A stretch of 64,000 nt of DNA from Spirosoma fluviale. GTDB taxonomy: Bacteria > Bacteroidota > Bacteroidia > Cytophagales > Spirosomataceae. The stretch spans positions 806,001 to 870,000 of the forward strand of contig NZ_OCNH01000003.1 in assembly GCF_900230225.1 (NCBI RefSeq), read 5' to 3'. The notes beneath the pieces were generated by a model. It was given only the letters and a program-made list of their open reading frames with translations. It did no database searches and had not been told where the DNA came from. Made by a program: the position numbers and the translations under genes. Within the stretch, counting starts at the first letter, position 1, and the number at the start of each line of letters is the position of its first letter. Below are positions 9,763 to 17,966 of the stretch, one piece after another.

Positions 9763-12700
9763 TGTTCGGCGGATGGGGCGTCCTCCGTTGGGTTGATGGC
9801 AGAAATGGTATGGAGTTTGGCCGGTACGGAGACCAGAATGGAGATAGCTTTCGACCCTTCTACTTCCTGCTTGTCCTCCGCTCCCGGCACATCGTTTATG
9901 TCGTGGAAGAGCTGGAAGTCAGTAACATAATCGACGTAGGGCTGTTCTTCCACGAAATTGATGAGTACCGATTTGTATATCTTGCCACCGAACGAAGGCC
10001 CTTCGCCCCCGGCAAACGCCCAGGGCGACAGAAAGCGGGTGATGGCTTCCTGTAATCGACCGATGTAGAACGTTTCGTCGTAGCCGTCAAAAAGTCGAAC
10101 CCGGAAGCTGACCCGGACGCCTTCGAACTGCGGATTTTTGACGTGCAGCTTCACGAAACACGAAAGCCGGGCTTTCAAAAAAGCGTCGATTTCGGTCAGC
10201 AGCCCCAGACTGGTGTACGGCTTGAGCGGGTCGCGCTGGTTCTGAAATTGCTGATTCGGGATGGTGACAAGCGTGACGTGGCCGGGCGCCAGTTCTTTGT
10301 AAATACCCGGCTCGTAATGCGTGTGGTTCAGGCATTTCGCTTTGTAAATCTGCGGGAAGGCCTCCAGCACCAGCCGCTCGTAATCCCAGAGCGCGATGCC
10401 CCGGTCTTTGTGCCGCAGCCGTTCGCTGATCCGGTTATAAAATGATTCGGAGGTTTCCGGCCCCCGCCCGCCGAACGTCTCGAAAGGCTGCTCCACTTTT
10501 TTGACGGCGGAATCGGGCTGGTCGAGCTTGTTGATCGTACCGGCGGGGAGTACCGTGGCCGGAAACGCCGGGTCGTTGTCGCGGTCGGCAAACGTAACCC
10601 GTGCGGCCTGGGCGGCTACGGCCAATAGGCGGCAGGCTCCCTCGCTGGCATCGGCTACGGCTACCCGAATCCAGTGCCGCCCGGTAGGCAGAAGGGTATT
10701 CGTGGCGGTTGCCTCGGCGGGAATGGCCAGCGTAACGATGCCCGAGCGGGTGAAGTCGTTGGTAGTATCGCTCAGGGAGTCGGCGGGGAAATCGACCCAG
10801 TTGTTTTTGTACAGGTAACTCCAGTGGAGCTGCGTTTTTACCGAGTTCGGGTCGGCTGTGCCGTCGGCGACCTGGATCAACAGCGACAGGCTCCGGGGCG
10901 GCAGCAACCCGCTGAGGCCGATGTAAAATTCCGCTTCGTGCAACTGACTGACGCCCCCCCCGGCATGGCTGAACTGCGGGAGTAAGGTCGTCACTCCGTT
11001 GCCCGTTAGTTGCGGGTGCCGCTCGGCCATGCCGAAGGGCGACAGGTGGTAGAATTTAGCCCCGGATGCGTCTTTCGAACTGGTCGAGTTTAGCGGAATG
11101 GGCGCAGATGTGGCCGAATAGCCCAGATTGATGGCGGTAATTTCGGGGGCCTCCGGTACAGTGGGTAAGGCGGGTGTTTTTTCCTGGGCAAGTTCAGAAA
11201 AGTAAGTCGCCAGCGCCGTTTGCCAGGCCGCGTACCCAAAATCGCCGTTGGCCGAAATTTTAAGGAAACCCGTTACCGACGCATTCGTTAGAAAATCATT
11301 CGGACTGTAGTCTATCGGAGCTGCACCAGCGGTTGGAATAGTTAGAGCGGTTGTGCTGCCGTTTACGTAAATCGAACTGGCCAGGGTGCTCCAGACGGCT
11401 TTGCTGAGGTAAGCGGCCGATAAAGAAGGGGTGGCTTTAAACGTTCCCCGCCAGTTAAAGCTGATTTTGACACTGGCATTGGCTTTCTGGAAAATCTCTT
11501 TACTGCCGATGATAAACGCCGAGCCTGCCTTCGGGTTTGGCCCGAAGGGCTGAAACGGTTTCGAACTATCCACCGGGCCAAAGTCGCTGCTGACCGCCGG
11601 TGATTTTATGCCCGGCTTCGTAAGATTGCCGCTGCTATCGAGCCCGGCCGAGACCGAGATCGTGCAACTTTCAACCTGAGCCGCTTCCAGTTCGGCGTAA
11701 TCATACAACTGATCGACCGCGTGGTCGAGCACCACCTTCATAATGGGGTGCCCGGTCTGGAAATCGCCCCCGTGCAGGCTGGCGACATACGGCAGAATGG
11801 CCGGGGCATCGGCTTCCAGTTCGATGAACAGGGTGGCCGTTTTGGTATTCGGTACCGTAAGGCTCGTTTTAACGGGGTGCCAGCCTTTTTCGGTTGTCAG
11901 ATAGACTGTAACGGACGCATTGGCGCTGACGGTTTGGGTTAGCTGAACATTCAGGGTGATGCGCCGGTAGCCTTCCGTCAGATACAGGTAGTGGGAGGCC
12001 ACTGCAAACCCCACCTCCGCTTTGGGCATTGGTATGCCGGTTAGTTTGCCGTCTTCGTAGGTTTTGTTGAAAAAAGGATGCCATGACCCATCCGCAGAGG
12101 TCAGTTTGGCCCCCTTCCCATCCTGCGAATTGGCGACTGGCGCGGCATAAAGTCGGCCAAGTTGCTTTGTGGCATTGCCCCCCTCGCCGGTAACGGCTTC
12201 GTCGTTGTGGCGGTACACGGTTTTGAGGTCGGTAATACGGGCGGCATTGGCCACAAGCGTCTGGTCATTCGCAAAAAAGACGTCTTTTTTCAACGCGTCC
12301 TTTCCGGCCTTGAGCAGTTCGCCTTCTGGCAACAGGTGCGATTCGACGTGTTTTGCCAGTTCCAGCAAAATGTGGGCGTGAGCGGGTTCGGCCGGTTTTT
12401 CGCGCAGCCGCAGAATATCGCGGTAGTAGAAATCGAGGTGGCGCGCGGTGAGCGTATTCGTCTCCTGCCTGACGTACTCCTGTAAACGCAGAAACGCCAG
12501 AAATAGGGCGTAGTGCGGGTCGTGGCTGTCCTGACTGGTGAGCGATGCTTCAAGAGCCGCTTTGGCATCGGCCACTACCCTGGCGTAGGCTTTCAGAAAT
12601 TGGTCGAAAATGGACGTAAAAAGGGCGTGAGTAGCCAGGTGATTGGCTTTCTCAAAAACGCTGGTGCCTGTTCCATAAACCGACTTTTGCGCCGGAATGG

Positions 12701-13382
12701 CGTCCCGGTAGGTTTTCCAGTCGGCAGCCCCGTCCGTTATCCAGTCGGTCGACAGCCCGGTTTTGAAAATTGTACTGAAGATCAGCGTCGGGCCACCCAG
12801 CAGGGTAAAATCGGGCTGAACCTCTGCAATCAGATTTTTGGCGGGGTCAAGTTCTTCCTTCGAACCCGCTTTCAGGTTTGGTTTATAATAGGCAATCAAC
12901 CGCCCGAATCCGGGAGCCAGCTGGCTTTTGATCAGGTTTTTTAGCGTGTTTTTAAGTGGCGTACCGGCGGGGAGTTCTTTGCTGAGGGTGTCCAGTTGGC
13001 GGGCCAGTGTACCCAGGTAGCTGAACAGATAGCCGAGGTGGTTTTTCAGTTCGGCTTCGTTGGCCTGATTGGCCCGGTCGTTCAAAAAAGCCGACGTTTC
13101 CTTGATGCGGGTTTTGTAGGTGTCCACGTCCTGCACGGCGGCAACGGCCAACTGAACGGAGATGTCCTTCGAAAAGAACGGCTGCCAGTTGTCGACTGGT
13201 TCGTTGTTGTCGTTATAGTAGTTCAGGTAGCGGGCATAAGCCTGGGCGAACACCATTCCGTGCGCGGGGGTGCGCTCGTTCACCGGCGCGTAGGCAGGAT
13301 CGAGCGCGGAGCTGTAACGCTGTTTCCGGCTGGTTCCTTCGCGGACGAGTTTCAACGGATCGATGTTCTGGGTACAGTCCAT
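9744..13382 (-). CDS. Baseplate J/gp47-like wedge protein (Afp11/Pvc11-type)
   Basis: This 1212-aa protein is the likely homologue of Afp11/Pvc11 and phage gpJ/gp6, which form the baseplate wedge ring. The C-terminal part has the baseplate-J signature region 'GRGPETSESFYNRISERLRH' followed by 'ALWDYERLVLEAFPQIYKAKC' at about residues 970-1015, then a 'FKARLSCFVKLHVKNPQFEGV' segment typical of the final J-like domain. The N-terminal half is helical and lacks recognisable motifs. The middle (about 400-900) is beta-rich with many Ser, Thr and Gly. The gene starts 12 nt after the gp25-like gene and its end overlaps the next gene by 19 nt, so the three baseplate genes are tightly coupled. Confidence 0.8.
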   Translation of the reverse strand: MDCTQNIDPLKLVREGTSRKQRYSSALDPAYAPVNERTPAHGMVFAQAYARYLNYYNDNNEPVDNWQPFFSKDISVQLAVAAVQDVDTYKTRIKETSAFLNDRANQANEAELKNHLGYLFSYLGTLARQLDTLSKELPAGTPLKNTLKNLIKSQLAPGFGRLIAYYKPNLKAGSKEELDPAKNLIAEVQPDFTLLGGPTLIFSTIFKTGLSTDWITDGAADWKTYRDAIPAQKSVYGTGTSVFEKANHLATHALFTSIFDQFLKAYARVVADAKAALEASLTSQDSHDPHYALFLAFLRLQEYVRQETNTLTARHLDFYYRDILRLREKPAEPAHAHILLELAKHVESHLLPEGELLKAGKDALKKDVFFANDQTLVANAARITDLKTVYRHNDEAVTGEGGNATKQLGRLYAAPVANSQDGKGAKLTSADGSWHPFFNKTYEDGKLTGIPMPKAEVGFAVASHYLYLTEGYRRITLNVQLTQTVSANASVTVYLTTEKGWHPVKTSLTVPNTKTATLFIELEADAPAILPYVASLHGGDFQTGHPIMKVVLDHAVDQLYDYAELEAAQVESCTISVSAGLDSSGNLTKPGIKSPAVSSDFGPVDSSKPFQPFGPNPKAGSAFIIGSKEIFQKANASVKISFNWRGTFKATPSLSAAYLSKAVWSTLASSIYVNGSTTALTIPTAGAAPIDYSPNDFLTNASVTGFLKISANGDFGYAAWQTALATYFSELAQEKTPALPTVPEAPEITAINLGYSATSAPIPLNSTSSKDASGAKFYHLSPFGMAERHPQLTGNGVTTLLPQFSHAGGGVSQLHEAEFYIGLSGLLPPRSLSLLIQVADGTADPNSVKTQLHWSYLYKNNWVDFPADSLSDTTNDFTRSGIVTLAIPAEATATNTLLPTGRHWIRVAVADASEGACRLLAVAAQAARVTFADRDNDPAFPATVLPAGTINKLDQPDSAVKKVEQPFETFGGRGPETSESFYNRISERLRHKDRGIALWDYERLVLEAFPQIYKAKCLNHTHYEPGIYKELAPGHVTLVTIPNQQFQNQRDPLKPYTSLGLLTEIDAFLKARLSCFVKLHVKNPQFEGVRVSFRVRLFDGYDETFYIGRLQEAITRFLSPWAFAGGEGPSFGGKIYKSVLINFVEEQPYVDYVTDFQLFHDINDVPGAEDKQEVEGSKAISILVSVPAKLHTISAINPTEDAPSAEQCPCEA

Positions 13383-13394
13383 ATACTTTATGGC

Positions 13395-13838
13395 TTAGTT
13401 GCTGTCGGGCAACACGTTAAGCGTGGTGGTAAGGTTGATGTCGGTACCCTCCTGTTTGTAGAAGGGGAAAACAAAGTTGAATCGTGAGTTGGTGGCCCGC
13501 ACCCGGTAGATGATCTCGATCAGCACCACCCCTTCCAGTTCGCGGTCGGTGTTCAGGGTCACTTTTTCCAGGTCGATACGCGGCTCGTAATACAGAATGG
13601 CCGATTCTATTTTGTCGGCCAAAAGGGTCTTTGTCGTCGTATCCAGATTCTCGAAAATCAGCTCTTCCATGTTGCAGCCGAAGTCGGGCAGCATCACCCG
13701 TTCTCCGGGCATGGTGGTCAGCAGGATTTCCAGGCTGGACGCGATGTCGTCTTCCTGCTCCCGCATCTCTACGCCATTGATTGCCAGGTTGAAGGTGGGT
13801 GGAAAGGACCAGCCGCGCCCAAGAAATGTCAGATTCAT
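13395..13838 (-). CDS. gp25/GPW-family baseplate protein (Afp9/Pvc9)
   Basis: At 147 aa this has the usual length of the T4 gp25/phage P2 gpW family, which nucleates sheath assembly at the baseplate. The conserved core is visible: 'MREQEDDIASSLEILLTTMPGERVMLPDFGCNMEELIFE' spans residues about 25-63, with the family's PGER-x-x-x-P-x-FG motif, followed by 'IESAILYYEPRIDLEKV'. The ATG at 13838 is preferred because it gives the standard N-terminus (MNLTFLGRGWSFPP). A 189-nt gap containing a large inverted repeat separates it from the upstream PAAR gene, the largest gap in the operon. The stop lies 12 nt before the baseplate J gene. Confidence 0.92.
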   Translation of the reverse strand: MNLTFLGRGWSFPPTFNLAINGVEMREQEDDIASSLEILLTTMPGERVMLPDFGCNMEELIFENLDTTTKTLLADKIESAILYYEPRIDLEKVTLNTDRELEGVVLIEIIYRVRATNSRFNFVFPFYKQEGTDINLTTTLNVLPDSN

Positions 13839-13885
13839 ACGCTATGCCGTTGGTAATGAATTTAAGTACTAGTGCAATTGTTTTT

Positions 13886-14002
13886 CGGCATTTTACCCCA
13901 CCCCAACCCCTCCCCTTGAAAAAAGGGGAGGGGCTAAAAAAGGACCGGCATAAGCCCCTCCCCTGGTTTTCAGGGGAGGGGTTGGGGTGGGGTAAAATGC
14001 CG
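13886..14002. repeat. Nested inverted repeat inside the eCIS operon
   Basis: Two outer arms, 13886-13916 and 13972-14002, are perfect reverse complements over 31 bases and are rich in C/G blocks (cattttaccccaccccaac). Within them lie two further short hairpins, both built on cccctcccct/aggggagggg, around 13907-13932 and 13954-13980. The whole can fold as one long cruciform or as two adjacent stem-loops. It sits in the only large gap of the operon, between PAAR and gp25. It could be a dispersed repeat that has inserted, or a structure that lowers transcription or protects mRNA between early and baseplate genes. The arms are seen directly; the role is not known. Confidence 0.9.
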
Positions 14003-14027
14003 CAGAATTTATGATCATCCACTTGAT

Positions 14028-14297
14028 TTACCCGCCAATGAGTACCGTTGGGCAGCCGGGGGGCATTATGGCCCCGCCCGCTGCGGTCAGATCGCTGATG
14101 CGGGCGGCTGGCAACCCGCCAATAAATACCGTAGCCGACCCTTTGACGATCGCATCGACCCCGCAGGTGTCGCCCATGCGGGCGGCTGGCAGTTTCCCGA
14201 TGAATACCGTCGGGGTGCCGGGCGGGATAATGGGCGTGGGTACGCCAACCGTGGCGGAACTGATGATAAGGTCGCTAACGCGTGCGGCAGGAAGCAT
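14028..14297 (-). CDS. PAAR-motif spike tip protein (Afp10/Pvc10)
   Basis: This 89-aa protein caps the spike and sharpens the puncturing tip. Three PAAR motifs are visible (LPAARVSD near residue 2, LPAARMGD near 39, LPAARISD near 65), each followed by a Gly/Pro-rich TVFIG or TVLIGG strand. That is the conical beta-fold pattern of PAAR proteins. Cys44 and Cys82 could contribute to the metal site usual in this family. The length is that of a minimal PAAR domain, so no effector is fused. The ATG at 14297 lies 22 nt after the spike gene stop. Confidence 0.93.
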   Translation of the reverse strand: MLPAARVSDLIISSATVGVPTPIIPPGTPTVFIGKLPAARMGDTCGVDAIVKGSATVFIGGLPAARISDLTAAGGAIMPPGCPTVLIGG

Positions 14298-14319
14298 GGT
14301 TAATGCGGTTTAAGTACGG

Positions 14320-16092
14320 TTAATTAATCTGCACCACGCCCCCCTGAATGACGGTGGTGCCGCCCCCTTTTACGGTGGTGCTGGCTCCGGACGAAAATTC
14401 GGCACTGCCGGTGCCCTGCGCTTTCAGGGCCGACTGGGCTTTGATGTCGATGTTCAGACCTTCAACGGTTATATCTTTGGTTACTTTCATGGTCATGTCT
14501 TTGCTGCTTTCAATGGAAATGCCCTTGTCGTTCATGATGATCTTGTTGCCGTTCTGATCGCTGAAGGTGATGCCCTTGTCGTCTTCCGAGAGGATGATCT
14601 TATTGCCGCCCGGCGTTTCGAACGCCATGATCTTCTTGTCATCGTCGAAGGTCATTTTCATCTTTTCCCGCGACACGTACCCTTTCTCATGGTTATCGTC
14701 GGACGGTGGTTTGGGGGCTGGTTTGTTGCTGCTGTGGCACATGCCCAGCACTACCGGATGGCGGGGGTCGTCGTGCAGAAACCCGATGATCACCTCGTCG
14801 CCAATTTCCGGGCGGAAGTAGGTGCCGCGCTCTTTGCCCGCATCGAGGGTGGCAATGCGTGCCCAGCTTCCTTCTTCCTGCGCACTGATGAGCGGCATAC
14901 GTACTTTGATCCGGTCTTCGCCGTCGGGGTCGCCTTCCAGCTTCGTAACTACCCCGATTTGCAGGCCGCTTACGGCGGGTATCAGCCCCGCAGCGGGCAG
15001 TGGCCGCAGATTGTAGGTTTGGGCAAAGGGCTCCGGGCTGAGACCAAACTGCACGTCGGTTTCCCAGTTGCCGCCCGCAAACTGATGCCGTACCCCGGCC
15101 ACGAGCACCTTGCCCTGGAGCCGGTCGCCGATGCCGCCGAGTTCGATGACTTTCCCCGGCAGCACCTCCGCCGATCCCTGAAACCGGGCGCGGCCCCGCA
15201 CTTTGGCCAGCCGCTCGCGGAGGAGTCGGCCATCGGCCCAGGCCTGTAGTTCGGCCGTCGAGAGTTTACCACCATGCCGCAGCTCGTGTGCGCCACCGCC
15301 CAGCGTTTCCGACAGGGTTGCCGGGCTGAGGTTGCCGGTGTTAGTGGTGGTTGGTTCGGCAGCTTCGGCTTCGATAACTTCCTGATCGGTAGCGTTCCAG
15401 CTATGCGCTTTGATGCCGGGACTTTGCAGCCGGGCGTCGATTTCGGCGTCCAGTTCGAGAATGGTGGAGCCAAATGCTACGTTCAGGACGGCACTTTGCC
15501 CCATATCAGGTTTGATGATCTTCAGCTTGTCGTCTTCTACCATCACCAGCAGCCCGTTTGCTTCGGCCCGGCAGAGGGCAAAATCCCAGTCGGTAGCCTC
15601 GTACTGCACCACTTCCCGCAAAGTCGGCCGGGTGGCCGTTACGTCTTTGGCAAGCCCGTAACGCCCGATGATCTCCTCCAGAATGTCGCTGTCTTTCTTA
15701 TCCTCGTAATAGCGATTTTTCAGCCCGGACGTCATTTTTACGGCTTCGTGCCGACATTCGACCAGCAGAAAACTGCCGCTCTTCCGAATCTTGATGCTGT
15801 ATTTAATGACGATTCCTTTAAACACCGTCGATTCCTGCGAGCGGTAGCCGAGCTTGATTTCGATCTTTTTTCCCGGAACGAAATACGCTTCATTCCCCAC
15901 CGCAAACTTTCCCGTCGACGCTTCGCCGTCCTGAATGTGCAGCGTGGCCCACGGAATCCGGTTCAGATCCCGCACCACCACAATCGAGTTGATATTGACC
16001 GTGCCGGGCAGTTCGGTACCGTCGATCAGCACCTTTGCCGTGCATACATCCGGAGTTGCCGGGGTTGGAATAGCCGATGCGTTGTTGACCAC
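14320..16092 (-). CDS. VgrG/gp5-like central spike protein (Afp8/Pvc8)
   Basis: This 590-aa protein forms the central spike below the tube. The first ~330 residues are VgrG/gp27-like (barrel domains such as 'VFKGIVIKYSIKIRKSGSFL' and 'YEATDWDFALCRAEANGLLV'). A gp5-type OB domain lies at about 375-460, with 'IGVVTKLEGDPDGEDRIKVR' and 'YFRPEIGDEVIIGFLHDDPR', the latter being the conserved block of baseplate assembly protein V and VgrG. From about 480 to the end a repeating beta pattern (GNKIILSEDDKG, GNKIIMNDKG, then SSKDMTMKVTKDITVEG) predicts the triple-stranded beta-helix needle. No enzymatic extension is present. It follows the LysM adaptor gene after 8 nt, and the PAAR gene is next. Confidence 0.93.
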   Translation of the reverse strand: MVNNASAIPTPATPDVCTAKVLIDGTELPGTVNINSIVVVRDLNRIPWATLHIQDGEASTGKFAVGNEAYFVPGKKIEIKLGYRSQESTVFKGIVIKYSIKIRKSGSFLLVECRHEAVKMTSGLKNRYYEDKKDSDILEEIIGRYGLAKDVTATRPTLREVVQYEATDWDFALCRAEANGLLVMVEDDKLKIIKPDMGQSAVLNVAFGSTILELDAEIDARLQSPGIKAHSWNATDQEVIEAEAAEPTTTNTGNLSPATLSETLGGGAHELRHGGKLSTAELQAWADGRLLRERLAKVRGRARFQGSAEVLPGKVIELGGIGDRLQGKVLVAGVRHQFAGGNWETDVQFGLSPEPFAQTYNLRPLPAAGLIPAVSGLQIGVVTKLEGDPDGEDRIKVRMPLISAQEEGSWARIATLDAGKERGTYFRPEIGDEVIIGFLHDDPRHPVVLGMCHSSNKPAPKPPSDDNHEKGYVSREKMKMTFDDDKKIMAFETPGGNKIILSEDDKGITFSDQNGNKIIMNDKGISIESSKDMTMKVTKDITVEGLNIDIKAQSALKAQGTGSAEFSSGASTTVKGGGTTVIQGGVVQIN

Positions 16093-16100
16093 GTGTCGAT

Positions 16101-16811
16101 TCAGTTAGTCGTTTTGTCAATGGGCGGAAACACGAGTTCGGTACCCGGAACCAGCCGCCGGAAATTGGTCAGGCCGTTGAGGGCCGCTATCTGCAAATAA
16201 TAGCGGGTGTCGCCATAAATTCGCTGGCACATCAGCGGCAGCGTATCCCCGGCTTTCACCAGCCGAACGTGCGTCAGATCGGGTGAGCTTTTGTTTTCTT
16301 TGGCGGCTCGCTTCAGTTCTTCGATGCTGCTTTTGAACTTCACTTTGGCCACTGCCCGGATGGGGCTGCCATCGGGGTTGAACAGTTTGTAGGTGATGCT
16401 CAGCTCCGTGACGCGGCCTTTGAAAATGGAGTTTTCGCCCCAGACCAGCTTAAAATGACGCGGCTCGTGCGAATCGCCCTTGTATTCGATCAGGACCTGT
16501 TTGAACCGCTTGATGTCGTCGGCGATATTTTCGCGTGGTTTGCCATCAATGATGCCTGTATTGTCGAAGAGAAATTCAAAGGTGATCTCTTCCGGTTCGG
16601 TATACTCGTATTTCAGCTGTTTGCCACTCGTTCCCTGGCCCTGCCCCGACTCCGAAAACTTGAGCTTATAATCGAGCGTGTAGGTTTCCGGATTGATGAG
16701 CGCTTCGAAATAGGCTTCGTTTGCCTTCGCTTCGGCTTTGCCGCCGTTCTCGGCCTCTTTCGAGTCTTTGAAGCCCAGAATGAGCATTTTCTCCAGTTTT
16801 CCCGTTGCCAT
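16101..16811 (-). CDS. LysM-containing tube-to-spike adaptor (Afp7/Pvc7)
   Basis: This is a 236-aa eCIS adaptor linking the inner tube to the spike. The N-terminal region includes 'EAYFEALINPETYTLDYKLK', a hallmark of the CIS tube/Afp7 family. A C-terminal LysM domain (VKAGDTLPLMCQRIYGD to NFRRLVPGTELVFPP, about residues 186-232) is like that of phage gp53/Afp7 proteins. The ATG at 16811 is chosen because its A is shared with the TGA stop of the upstream DUF5908 gene (TGATG), a classic coupling arrangement. A longer in-frame ATG at 16859 would overlap DUF5908 by 49 nt and adds an unconserved leader. Confidence 0.9.
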   Translation of the reverse strand: MATGKLEKMLILGFKDSKEAENGGKAEAKANEAYFEALINPETYTLDYKLKFSESGQGQGTSGKQLKYEYTEPEEITFEFLFDNTGIIDGKPRENIADDIKRFKQVLIEYKGDSHEPRHFKLVWGENSIFKGRVTELSITYKLFNPDGSPIRAVAKVKFKSSIEELKRAAKENKSSPDLTHVRLVKAGDTLPLMCQRIYGDTRYYLQIAALNGLTNFRRLVPGTELVFPPIDKTTN

Positions 16812-16993
16812 CAGCGTTCCAGTTTTCCCTGAAGAATTTGTAAGACCTGTTCGACACACTCCGCCACGAGGGCTTCTTTATCCGCCGAGCCGCCCCCGCC
16901 CGATGGTGGTGCCGATGGCGCTGGCGCACTTCCCCCGCCTGCCGGTGCATTGACCGTGACCCGGATGTGCAGTTCTCTGATTTCAATAGGCAT
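16811..16993 (-). CDS. DUF5908 micro-protein of eCIS operon
   Basis: This 60-aa protein begins MPIEIRELHIRVTV, the conserved N-terminal strand of DUF5908 proteins, which occur between the tube and LysM genes in Bacteroidota and other eCIS loci. A low-complexity Gly/Ser/Pro/Ala linker occupies residues ~17-37. A short amphipathic helix follows (EALVAECVEQVLQILQGK). The role is unknown; its constant position suggests a chaperone or small structural part of the tube or adaptor. It lies 21 nt after the second tube gene and is coupled to the LysM gene. Confidence 0.85.
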   Translation of the reverse strand: MPIEIRELHIRVTVNAPAGGGSAPAPSAPPSGGGGSADKEALVAECVEQVLQILQGKLER

Positions 16994-17014
16994 CGTTGGG
17001 TGCTTGGTTATGAA

Positions 17015-17452
17015 CTACTTAACGGTGAAATACTGGTACATCAGTTCGAGCGTTTCGACCACCAGGGTGTTGTCGTTGGCGTTCAGATCGGACACGGTCC
17101 ACTTTTTGGGGATGGCGTGAACGACGTTCCAGGTGCGCAGCGGCTCACTTTTTTCATTCATCAGTATCACGCTGATGTCTTTTGCCGTGAACTCGCGGTC
17201 GCGGAAAGCCGCCAAAAACCACTCGGTCACGTCCGAATCGGTGAGCATACCGCGTTTCAGCACGAGGTCGGCGTATTTGGTTCGAACGGGGAGCTTGTGG
17301 GTGAAGCGGTTTTCGCCCCCTTCCTTGAACTCCTCCATGTCGTATTCGACCGATAACCCCGACACAGACTGAAACCGGATGTCGTTCTTATTCTTGACCG
17401 TACTGAATTCCACTTTGTAGTAGAAACCCCAGGGCGGATAGTAATCGACCAT
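17015..17452 (-). CDS. Inner tube protein 2 (gp19/T4 tail tube family, Afp5-like)
   Basis: This 145-aa protein belongs to the phage tail tube (gp19) family that stacks into the inner tube. It begins 'MVDYYPPWGFYYKVEF' and contains 'FQSVSGLSVEYDMEEFKEGG', the loop typical of this family (V-GL-x-x-x-x-E), then 'LVLKRGMLTDSDVTEWFLAA'. It is the same length as the neighbouring tube paralogue but clearly diverged. In AFP and PVC a divergent paralogue of this kind makes the lowest ring next to the spike; its proximity to the LysM adaptor gene suggests the same here. It starts 12 nt after the first tube gene. Confidence 0.92.
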   Translation of the reverse strand: MVDYYPPWGFYYKVEFSTVKNKNDIRFQSVSGLSVEYDMEEFKEGGENRFTHKLPVRTKYADLVLKRGMLTDSDVTEWFLAAFRDREFTAKDISVILMNEKSEPLRTWNVVHAIPKKWTVSDLNANDNTLVVETLELMYQYFTVK

Positions 17453-17464
17453 ACTCCCGGCGGC

Positions 17465-17902
17465 TTATATTTTCATCAGTTTCAGCCCTTCGTGCGCAAT
17501 CTCGATGGTTTCCACGGCAATCTCGTTGGCATCCGATTTAAGATCCGGGGCCGTTACTTTGATGGGAAAACAACGCGTTGCCGACCAGGCTGCCACCGGA
17601 ACGTGCTTCTCATTCAGCAGGCGAATCACTACGTCGCGCCGACCATTGACCCGCTCGTTGGCAATCTCGTCGAGCCAGTTGTTGTAGTCGAAGTCGGCTT
17701 CGAATTTGCCGCGCTTCATGGTGATGTTGCTGAATTTGCGCATCCCCGGCATCTTGATTTTGTTGAAATCTTTGCTGTCGCTGTGCCGGTATTCGATGAC
17801 CTCCACCTGCATATCGAGGCCGGTAACTTCGGTAAAACTGATTTTTGCACCACCCCAGTCGACCTGAAAGTGAAAACGGGGTAAAGGATATTCCTGTGCC
17901 AT
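17465..17902 (-). CDS. Main inner tube protein (gp19 family, Afp1-like)
   Basis: This 145-aa member of the T4 gp19-like tube family probably forms most of the inner tube. Visible features are 'YPLPRFHFQVDWGGAKISF', the characteristic 'TEVTGLDMQVEVIEYRHSDS' loop and 'KFSNITMKRGKFEADFDYNN', which are close to canonical Afp1/Pvc1 motifs. It follows the sheath gene by 64 nt, the usual sheath-then-tube order. The second paralogue is immediately downstream. Confidence 0.94.
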   Translation of the reverse strand: MAQEYPLPRFHFQVDWGGAKISFTEVTGLDMQVEVIEYRHSDSKDFNKIKMPGMRKFSNITMKRGKFEADFDYNNWLDEIANERVNGRRDVVIRLLNEKHVPVAAWSATRCFPIKVTAPDLKSDANEIAVETIEIAHEGLKLMKI

Positions 17903-17966
17903 GTTGGTTTAGCCAGTAAAAGGTGAACGTATAGGTTGAATGACGAGCGGTTGCGAAAGCCACCCG

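Noticed and set aside
13417..14022. 201-codon open frame overlapping gp25 and the inverted repeat
   Set aside because: It is a shadow of the gp25 gene in another frame; its product is arginine- and histidine-rich without domain features, while the overlapping gp25 frame is clearly conserved.
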